Made by a program: the position numbers and the translations under genes. Positions 24,432-34,900 of a DNA stretch of 64,000 nucleotides are shown piece by piece. The first letter of the stretch is position 1; the number at the start of each line of letters is the position of its first letter. The stretch comes from Sphagnum compactum. Its lineage: Eukaryota; Bryophyta; Sphagnopsida; Sphagnales. Where the stretch lies: NCBI GenBank assembly GCA_965153455.1, contig OZ234497.1:10850001-10914000 (forward strand), written 5' to 3'. A model generated the notes under the pieces. It saw only the letters and a program-made list of their open reading frames with translations, made no database searches and was not told the DNA's origin.

Positions 24432-25938
24432 ATGCTATGAGCACTCATAGCACGCACATGTGAATTGCTTGGACTAGACAATTGGGAACCAAATAAACTT
24501 CGAACACGATTGTGGTCAAAAGAAAACCCCGCTTCTTCTAAAGTTGTTACCTCCTTTTGAGTTAAGTTAGTACCTTCTTGGATGAGCCATACAGTTGGAA
24601 CTGAAGGCCTAATAATTGCATATTTTTACAAAAAAAAATTCACCATATTTCTGCACTTGGTTCAAGTATGTAGCAAAAAATATAGAAGGATATTAAAAAA
24701 ATTTAACTTTCATATTTGGTTTGTAGCCAATTTGGCCAAATCTTCCTCTGCAAAATTGCCTACTTGGCTACAGTGAGGAAAAAAAACATTGCTTTAGAGC
24801 CCTAATTGAAAAATGGCAGACTGACATGAGAAGTTATCATCACACATTGGCTCAAGCCTCTAGGGGAAAAAATGTGTAAAGCATTGTGCCCTGGTTGTTT
24901 ACAGCATGCAAAGAGGTATTAAAAAATACTCAATGACATTATGAACCCGTAATTGTCCCCATCAGTATGGTGCATGACATCACATTATGTAATGCGTAAG
25001 CTGTCAAGCATAACCCAACCCCAAATATGGAGAATGCTTTTCTAAAGATGATTATCTATGAGAAGGGTCTATTGTACGACACTTTGCAGTGGGTAAAAAA
25101 AACAGTAAAAACCTGGCCAATTTTTAATAGTGTAACCAGAGGGCTCGCCCTCACAGCATTGTGGACATTGTGACCTGCTGGGTGGACTTTCTGCTTTTCA
25201 TAAAGCCCTCCTGATTGTTGTAAAGCCTCACCAACGCCATTTGAATCTAACTTCAGGCAAAAAAACTTGTGAGCCATAAAGCCTATTACCTACCAACTAC
25301 AGCTCTGGCAAGGGACCTTATAAAATCTGTTGGGTCCTGTAACAGCCTGGCAGGGACCTTACACAATCAATAAGGTACCAGGCAAGGTTACATAATTTAA
25401 TAATATCCATCCTCAAGGATCAGTATACAATCACCTCATCAAAGGGCCAATTGCTCCTTTTCGAAAGGGCTCGTCTCAAAATGAGTGGCATAGTTTTGAG
25501 TGTTTCACTTGGAAAGTATTGAGATTTGTCTACAAACTTCGGAATCAAAAGGGAAGATCCAAAGATCCAAATTGCAAAAATCAAAAGAGCATAAGAATTT
25601 GTGAAGACCAAAAGGGCACCCGGAGCATGCGCATTGATCCAAAGATCGAAAAGAGCAGCTCTATGGATCTGCACAATCATATGCTCAAAACTTGCTCATG
25701 GTCAACAGTGGAACACATATATGTACAGTCATCTCAAATTGGGGAGACTAACATCAGGTGTAGGTTTCAGGGAGTATCAAGTTCCTTGTGGTCCAGGGCA
25801 GCCCATCTCACCATGCACTTTGCCAGTACATCCCTGGCTATCTTTACAAATCTATGCTCATGTTCACAAAATCTAATCATATGCCAGAAACAAAAGAGAA
25901 AAATGGCAGAACACCCAACTACCACCTATCCAGGAAGC
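24432..25938. other. Intergenic DNA and probable 3' UTR of the minus-strand gene
   Basis: The next gene upstream in coordinates (25939-36167, minus) ends here, so its 3' UTR must lie in the upper part of this stretch. From about 25050 upward the base composition is less AT-rich, like the introns of that gene. No clear AATAAA on the minus strand near the stop was seen, and no separate gene is supported. Confidence 0.4.
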
Positions 25939-28900
25939 TCACAAATCTCGGCGCATTTTGAAGAGGAGGGACCTTATTGATTCTGCATCTGTCGCCCTGG
26001 GTGCCTCCTGCAAGAAAACAGAGATCAATGGAAATTGAGCCACATCCCAAGCCATGCTTTCTCCCCATCCCCATCCATTGTAGAAATTGATTACCAAGTC
26101 CACTGATGGCAAAGAGAACAGACTTCAAAACACACTTAGTTACAAAGGCACTTCGAAATAGCTACAAAGCAATATTAGAGACAGCATTGATGTACCTGGA
26201 GATATGATTCAAGACAAGGGATAGCATCGGAGAAGCGCTTCAGCAGATAAAGGCAGACCCCATAATCTCTTGTCTGCAAGACCCATTAACCAGATCAGTG
26301 AGAGAAGCACAAATCTACTCTGCAGAAGATGTAGGCATCTTCTCCACAAAAAAACCATCACAAAAAAATAAGAATGAAAATAGCATTTGATGCTGTGAAG
26401 ATGCCTTTGTTTAGGCTCATATCAGCTTCATGGATACAACACAGAAAATAACCCAACTGACAGTGTTGAACTTAAAGCAAGATTTACAAGCAAATTTGTG
26501 ATAACAAACCAGAGAGAGTACCTCTTCAATCACACCAGGTCGCACAAGCTTTAGATAGTCTATTATGCAGAGTGTGCTGCACAAAACACATACAACACCC
26601 TTCTTCAACATTGTCTTCCACTATAATATGAGCAAAGAGAGGCACAACCAAAGAACTACAAGGGACTGATGTGAGTAACATGAGGACCATTGTATTCAAG
26701 TTCAAAACTTACAACGTACAGAGAAACATCAATATTTTTCATGAACATAATATTTCCTTGTTCAAAAGAGCTCACAAAAACCTGGACTTGCAAAATGTCA
26801 ACATAGCACATGTTCTAAACATACCAAGATCTTTGACACTGAAAGTAACTTCAGAAGGAGAAAGACGTGAAATCAAGAGGTCTTACGGCAAACAATTATG
26901 ATAACTTACTTCAAGGTTTAAATATGCAAGACCTACAAATCCAACTTGGTTTTGCTTCTCAATCTCAAAGATTACAGTTGCACAGGTCTTGACAACATTT
27001 GTAATCTGTGTGCCTTATGGCAACAAGGGATCCGACCAAGCACTGTTCATAAAATCTGTCTCCAGGGAGGTGTATCACATGTGGCATGCAGGATACAAGT
27101 ACCTGACAGGGTCTTTTCTTTCAAAGTAAATGCGCTTCAAGTTGAAAAGGAGGCGAATCAAGAAAGCCTGATTGGAAATAGCAGTATGTTGCAAAAAAGC
27201 AGGGCTGATTGCTACTGGAACACCATATACCAGTGACAATCTATCCTCAGCATCCTGCAGAAAGGTCACCTGCCAACCAACCCAGTCATCAATTCCTGCA
27301 GCTGCACCTGAGATTATCCCAGTAGAGACAGGAACTGTAAACAGCCATGGTTCGAAAAGACTAGAAAAGACCTTTCCAGAACAAGAAACAGCCCAATGAA
27401 ATGCAAATAGGACCAGGAAAGTTTGCAAGATTGTCTGTCAGACCAGCATGTACATATTACAACTGCGGGCCAGCCAATTCAGATTCCCTTGCCCTAAGGT
27501 ATAAATGTTGGTGGATTAGCCAGGTTTCTAAGATAACTGCCAGTCATTTAGATTTCAGCCAGCATGAAGTCTATAACCAATGGCTATGTCTTGTGTTGCT
27601 TTGCAAATAGGTGCAGGTTCAAATGACCACAAGGTCAAGCTACATAATATCCATGATCAGAGTATCGAGATATTCTCCATACCCACTTTTTGGGTCCTCA
27701 ACAGAACTGAGAGGACCTGATAATGACATAGATGTTTCAGATATGATAACATACCAGAAATCAGTTCAGTAAGATGAAACTCAAACCTAAAGAAAAGATT
27801 AAAAAACCAAGACTTAAGGCATAGTTGAACAACAGTGATGGTCAGACACATGTTCAGGGACGTTCAACAGAGTCATTTGTGTCATTGACCACCTATCATA
27901 ACATCCCCACTGACTTCATCAGCTCCAGCAGTGGACGAGGTTCAATATCAAACATTAACAAACATACGAAGTTTGTCACAAGACCAGCAGTAACAGGACA
28001 ACTCGGCCATAGTGCTGCTCACTTGCCAAAACGTGAAAGAAAAAGAGGAGATGAAGAAACCCAAGAACAAAGGGGAACAAAAAACAAAGAGAAAAAGGCA
28101 AAAGGAAAGAAAAGGAAAAACCCAAACATGAAATGAGGAAGACAAGAGAGGAAAACAAGATGGAGAACTTTAAAGCAAGATCTTTCGAGGACACTTTGGG
28201 CTTAGAAAGGCTCCCGACTTGGGATTAAGAAGCCCTTGAAATAATAATTTTGAAGATTGTCAAGGCAGAAACACAAAACAGAAATCTCCATATTAAGAAC
28301 CCAACTGCATTGGGTAAATGATGTGAAGAGTTGACAATCGCATGCCTGCACTACAGAAGTAGGATCGTGTCTGCCTGACACATAGTCATGCTTGGATAGC
28401 AGATAATTATCTCATGCTTCCAGTTTTCCTGCATCATGTGTATTGGTCTAACTTTGTAGTTCTCAAGCCCTATGTCAACCTATTATTTGACTGGCAGATC
28501 TGTGGTCTGCAGTGCATTGATTAGTACTTCATGTCCTCAATAAAGGTTCCTGGCTGTGATCTCATCTCTTCTGCTTCTCAAATTGACAGAACTAGTTGCT
28601 TCTCAGAAAAGAAGTTCCCAAAATATCAGCAAAAACTTGCGGATCAATGAGTATATCCTGAAAGCAGAAAGAGGGCAGATTCACAAGATGGAAGCTTGGA
28701 ATGGCTGACCTTGCCACCAGCATGGGCATCAATAAAGAACTCAAGACCTTCTCCACATGGTCGACACATGAAATGAGCAGGGAGGTTCACCTGAAATCAA
28801 ACAATTATGAGTGGTTTCATTGTGAGTAAAGCTACTCAAGACAGCACATACATATTCTGCCAGTAATGGCACTAATGAAGGTGACAACCTTATAAGGATG

Positions 28901-31900
28901 CATTTGTCTGCTGGCTAATTCACTTGCACAAATTGGTTTACACTTCAGAGCACAAAATGGTGTAATTTTGTGCTCTGAAGTGTAAACCAATTTGTACAAG
29001 TGAATTAGCACTTTTTATAGCCCATTTTGTGCTATAAAAAGTGCTAATGCACTCCTACAACACAAGACTTCTGTATGTGACCCTCTAGTGAACAACACGA
29101 AGCATGAAATACCTAATTTGGTGTCAACTAGTCTCTAAGACTCTGATGGACCTGCTCTGGGATGAAACTGTTGCACCAAACTATCAGAAAAAGGAGCTAA
29201 GTCAACAAAGAGGCAAGAGCAGAGTTCAGACCCCTTGTACTGGCAAGCCCACCCGCTTAGCAAGCTCCATATACACCAATGACATTGTCAGAGGCAACCC
29301 TGCAGTCCATGGAAAAGGAACTAGCAATTTAAACATCCCTCAAAACTAGTAACAGATGGAACACACCAGATGGTCCTCCACCCAGGAAAGATTTCTGGAT
29401 GATAAACTGTAAAACACTGCAGTACAGGAATTGGCTGCTACACAAATGGCCAAGGACCCCACCAATACCTGCCTTTAAAGCAGCAATACGACAGACCTGA
29501 GTGCTATGTTCTAGATCAACTGTACAAATAACCACTTCACAAAATTGATGCCATCTGGACATGACCACTTATTACAGGCCCAGGCAAAGCAACATAAAGA
29601 AGTAAAATTTCTGACTTATCTAACTCTTTGGATGGTGCATCTACATGTATTCAGGCAAATTAACTATGAATTGTCTGACAGAGTGACTAGGTGGTAAGCT
29701 AACAAAGGAATACAACATACACTCACTGGAATCTCAAGAAAAACAATGCCCAGCAGAGGATGCACCTAATGGAGAAAGATATCTATGGAACTTATACCAA
29801 CATATGTTCTGTATATAATCACATACCTTGTCGCCTTTCCAAGACCATGTTGAGACATGAATTGTCTGGATTAAGGTACACATCAGCACCCCTGAAGCCT
29901 AGTTCACCATACAGGTACTTATTGATGGACTTGATCATCCGCATAGTGTACCGCTCTGCATACCCAACACAAATCTATGAGATTGCAGAGTAAATTCCAC
30001 AATATCACCTTGAAGGTAACCATAGTGTAAGCTCCAGCAAAACCAAAACTAACATACCAGGAATGATATCTTTCATGAGAATAGAGAAATCTCCGTTCTC
30101 ACGATGAAGAAGAAACAGCAAGGCTAACACTTCCTCAGGAAGCCACAGAAAGAACCAAACAAGGGAAGACAAGAAACAAAACAAAAAACACACACCGGTA
30201 TGAACAAAAGTGCCAGTCTCACACCTGTTCAGGGACCATCAACAGTAGTATGTATGATAGTGACTTAACTATCACAACTTCCCCACTGACTTCATCAGCT
30301 CCCTACAGTGGGTAAAGGCCAGTGACAAGCACCATCCTGCGAACTGAGTTTCTGCTGCAATTCCGGAAGCAACGGGAAGACTCAGCCATACTACTGGCTA
30401 GCAACAGACACCACAACAAAGACCAGACAAAGAAACAAAGAAAGACAGAAAGGGAAAGGACAGGGAAAGACAAAGAACAAGTGGGCATACAGAAAGCTCC
30501 CCACTCACATGACCCGAAGCAAAATCATTCTGAAAATGCCAAAAGCTGAAATTCCAAAGAGGAATTTTTCTTTAAGAACCAACCCTCTAGTTCTCTTTAG
30601 AAGAACTTTAAAAGGGTAGCCTTTTGCCATCAGAAAGACAATAAGACTGACCATCTGGAAGACAAAAACTTCTTACAACTACAAAGTCTCAAGAACCTGT
30701 AAAATTGACTATTGATAACCCCGAGCTTCGCAGTCATTGAGATATTGGAATGAACGTGTGGCATTCTAATCATTTCAATACCTGCATACTCTGGTTGAGA
30801 GCGTTTGTCAAAAATGTCACAGGATCAACCTTGAGGACTCTGGCTCACAGTTAGATCCAAGAAATTACAAGAGAACCCTTTAGATGTACAATTCAACTCG
30901 CAAGAGGTTTTTGGGTATATGCCGCTACCAAAAGAGTCTTGGTTAAGGTACATGAAGTTCTCAAAATCTGGAAAATCTGGAACAAAAAGATCATCCACAA
31001 ACCTACGAACCAAGGACAAACTATGAAGCACAACAGGACATGTGTTACTCTTCAAGAGACGCTTAATGAAATCAAACTCATAGGTGAAGAGATAGAAATT
31101 AGCCAAATAGACCGCACAATTTGTACCCATGGGGATACCAATGCATTGTCTATAAACACCCTGGCCAAAACAAAGAAACAAATTGTCTAATAAGAAATCC
31201 AGCCAAGAGATCAAATCTGAAGCCTCTGCAACTTTGAAGCTATGAAGATTTTCAAACAAATTGATCTCTGCTTTATTTTTCAGCCACAAAAACCTAAAGT
31301 TCAAAGCTGTTTTACGAACCAACAAAAACTTAAAACGATGAAGCTTCAGCATCCAATTAAACACTTTATTTATCAGAACTCTCATACGAGCTTTTAGATC
31401 CACTAGGTCAATTTTAGTGTATAGAGTTGAGAAATCAAAAGACTGCAACAGAAGTGGGGAGACCTTATCAATTTCAGATCTCGAACGATTAAGATTATTT
31501 ATTACCTCCACCACTCCTGTAGAGTCATTGAGAATCCAACTACTATCACAAGGAACATCTGCTTTTTTGAGTTTAGACACCCAAAGGTCATTGACCGTAG
31601 GAAACATAGCTTTGAAGAAAGAACACAGCCACTTAGAAACATCAGTCAGAGAACTAGAGCTGGCTGCACAGATAAATCTAGGTTTAATTGGATTTTTATG
31701 AAACTTCCAAACAGCACAAAGAAACAGGAGACGAGGGCCACACTTAACACCTTTAAAATTATGAGCCTTATTAAAAGAGAGATGAAAATTCAGAATATCA
31801 GATTGGGCAAGATTGGAGACCACATATGCACCAACAGGAGAATTAAGCTCAGAGAAAACAGAAGAAACATAAAACTTTTTACAAACAAACACAAAGTTGT

Positions 31901-34900
31901 TACAACATTTATCCATGTAAGTAATGACAAAGGACCGTTGGAGAATCTTTAGGTGATCCAGATCTCCTAAAGGAACAGACAAAGAAAGAATCAGAAGAGG
32001 TTTGAACCACTAAGGAAGCACGAGTCCTCATCTGTACAAACAAAAGAACTTTGGCCTTCATAACAGGAATGAATATGGTCATAACCTTCTAACTAAAATT
32101 CAGGAATATCAAACCATCACCTTCATCATAGAGAACAGTGACTAGCTGCCATGACTCCCCACTGACTTCATCATTCTGGACAGTGAGTGTACATAAGTAT
32201 ATAAAGTGTGCAAAGTTTGGGCAAACATATTCAAAAATCTGCATCCTGAGTTTCTGTCATGTTTCCAGAAGAAACGGGAAGACTCAGTCATCACAGACAA
32301 ATGCACACAGCAATTTCCATTGTGTGTGCTTGCCCCTGGCTTGATGATTGCCAGAAATCTGTCATCCCTGCATTATTTTCCAACCTTCTGTTATCATGCA
32401 GACAACCTAGACAATAAAGCACAACCTGTGACTCCACCAGGTCAACTAAAGAGACGGGATTCAATGGGATATCCATTAAAGATCGATGAAGTTGCAGAGA
32501 AATCTCCACAACAACAATTAAAGGTAACACGACAATGAGTGCAGTCATAACCTCATGAGAGTCGCTCACAAAGTGACAGACCATCACCTTCATCACGAAC
32601 GGCAGTGACGAGCTGCCATGACTACCCACTGAGTTCATCAGCTCCCAACAGTGGGTGTAGATAAGCATATAATAATCTTCCCAAAAAACTTGGGCAAACC
32701 ATTATACACAATCTGCGTCCTGAGTTTCTGTTGCCTTTCCGGAAGCAATGGGAAGACTCAGACGTGATGTTGGCTAGCACTCAAGAGACATTGCTAGGGA
32801 TATCCATTAAAGTGCACCCTACTAGATGTGATGTAGTTCTCAATGGTCATCAAAGAGATTGCATTGAAGGTCTCATAAAACTGGGTGCATTACATAATAC
32901 AGCATGGAGAGAAATACATTTTGTTCCAAAACCAGTGAAGTGTACAGTGCACCTAGCAGAGACCCCTTTTGAAAGCACCAGTAAAAGATGATATCCCTCA
33001 AGAGAATCAAGAAATCACCATACTCACAATTAAGAAAGCCAGAACACAGTTTAAACTTTTCATTGAAGTCAAAGAAAAACTTCCAAATAAGGATCTTCAG
33101 AACTAGGAAGAAGGAACAACATAGAAGGGATGAACTGTAATGAAGAAACAATAAAAACAAGCAGTATGAACAAAAGTGACAGTCTTTCATTTATCCAGGG
33201 AACATCACAGTAACATGTATGATAGCAACTTATTTGTCACATCTTCTCAACTGACTTCATCAGTTCTCTAGAGTGGACAGTGTAATCACTAACCTGCGTA
33301 CTGAGCTCTGTTGCCTAGTTCAGAAGCAATGGGAAGGCTCAGCCATGATACTGGCTAGTAACTAACAACAGCACAACATAGAAGGGGAAAAAACATAGAG
33401 AAAAGAGGACGGGGGGGGAAGGGGGGGAGGGGGAGGGGGAAGCACACACAATAAGAAGAAAAGACATTGAATAACAGACAACAGGGGTAAACAAATGAGG
33501 ACCAGAGAGTAAAAGAGTCCTTTTTACTGACTGGCAAACCTTGACTGGCAGTGCCACAGAGTCAGATCAAGATAGTTCTTATGCAAAAGTTCTCACGCCA
33601 AACATCTACTGCTGAATGGTCTTCAGCACAGATGCCAATGGAGCTGAGTAGGTTCTCAACCAGAGTGACATCTCCTAATAGATACAACAAGCTCCATGTG
33701 GTTGGCCCTTTGTGCCAACACTGCTGTTTGGAGCACGTTAAACATCACAATTCAAAGTGCTCAATTACTGAACCCTAATCGTCCCAATCAGACTCAAGAG
33801 TGCAAATGAAAAGGAGAAAAGAAAGTTATTCTGGAAAGAATCAAACTGATAGGGTCAAAGCAGGTGTGGAAATACCTCCATGGGGAGGTAATGAACGCTC
33901 CAAATCAGCAGCCATCTGGTCCAGTTGAGCTTCAACTTCATCAGCTGTGACTCTTGGATACCTGCAACCACTTGACCACAATCAGACCAGAAAACACTGC
34001 TTTTCCATTTCATGCTAGTTTCAAAGGAAAACAACAGAGCAAATGAAGCCTGAACAACTGTCTGATTCACCTTTGAAACCAAATCCTAAACATCTGAAGA
34101 GCCAACGGCACTGCTTTGCAAAGGATAGATTTTAGCACCAAATCAATCAACCCTACAGCACAGACTAGGATCTTCTGGCACCACACAGCGAGACCAATCT
34201 CTACATTGTGAACAGATATCAAAGCTTAAACCTATCGATGAAGTTGCAGAGAAATCTCCACAACAACAATTAAAGGTAACACGACAATGAGTGCAGTCAT
34301 AACCTCATGAGAGTCGCTCACAAAGTGACAGACCATCACCTTCATCACGAACGGCAGTGACGAGCTGCCATGACTACCCACTGAGTTCATCAGCTCCCAA
34401 CAGTGGGTGTAGATAAGCATATAATAATCTTCCCAAAAAACTTGGGCAAACCATTATACACAATCTGCGTCCTGAGTTTCTGTTGCCTTTCCGGAAGCAA
34501 TGGGAACCTTTTGATCTTATCAAAGCATAAAGGCAAGACCTGGAATTACGTTAGGCTCGCGGATCATGTCTAGACTAAATGTGCAAATTTCAATTAGTTA
34601 CAGACTGTCCATCTTTAGAATCACAGTTCTCATATACATGATTCCACTATCCCAAAATGTTATCAAACCAAGACCATGTCCACAAAAGAGCTGAACAGAA
34701 GAATGGAAACAAGAGTCCATGTTCCACATCAACAATGATTTCCCTTGAGTGCTTACAAACAACACACACAGCACAGAAGAACACTTACAAATGCTGGGCC
34801 ACAAATACAGCTGCTCTGACTAGATTGATCTCCTCATCTGGCTTTGACACTTCTTCCTCAAAACTTTTCAAAGCCCTCATTCGCCCCTACAGTCAGAAAG

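Noticed and set aside
29329-29568. Minus-strand exon candidate (VCRIAALKAG) in intron 4
   Set aside because: It has AG and GT borders but its phase and sequence do not fit; 29299-29232 supplies the expected core residues with correct phase.
30939-31952. Plus-strand ORFs across the Penelope-like RT
   Set aside because: Antisense shadows of the RT frame, without domains.
27830-34506. Hammerhead ribozyme in the Penelope-associated repeats
   Set aside because: The pieces CTGATGA, GAAAC and GTC all occur on the minus strand, and GTC/GAAAC could pair as a stem III, but their order is GTC, GAAA, CTGATGA, the reverse of the cyclic order a hammerhead needs, and no GAAA follows CTGATGA at stem-II distance. 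A covariance search (hammerhead Rfam models) on all copies would settle it.
27830-34506. C/D-box snoRNA from the TGATGA-containing repeats
   Set aside because: C-box-like TGATGA is present but a properly spaced D box with terminal stem is not; copies move with the repeat family.
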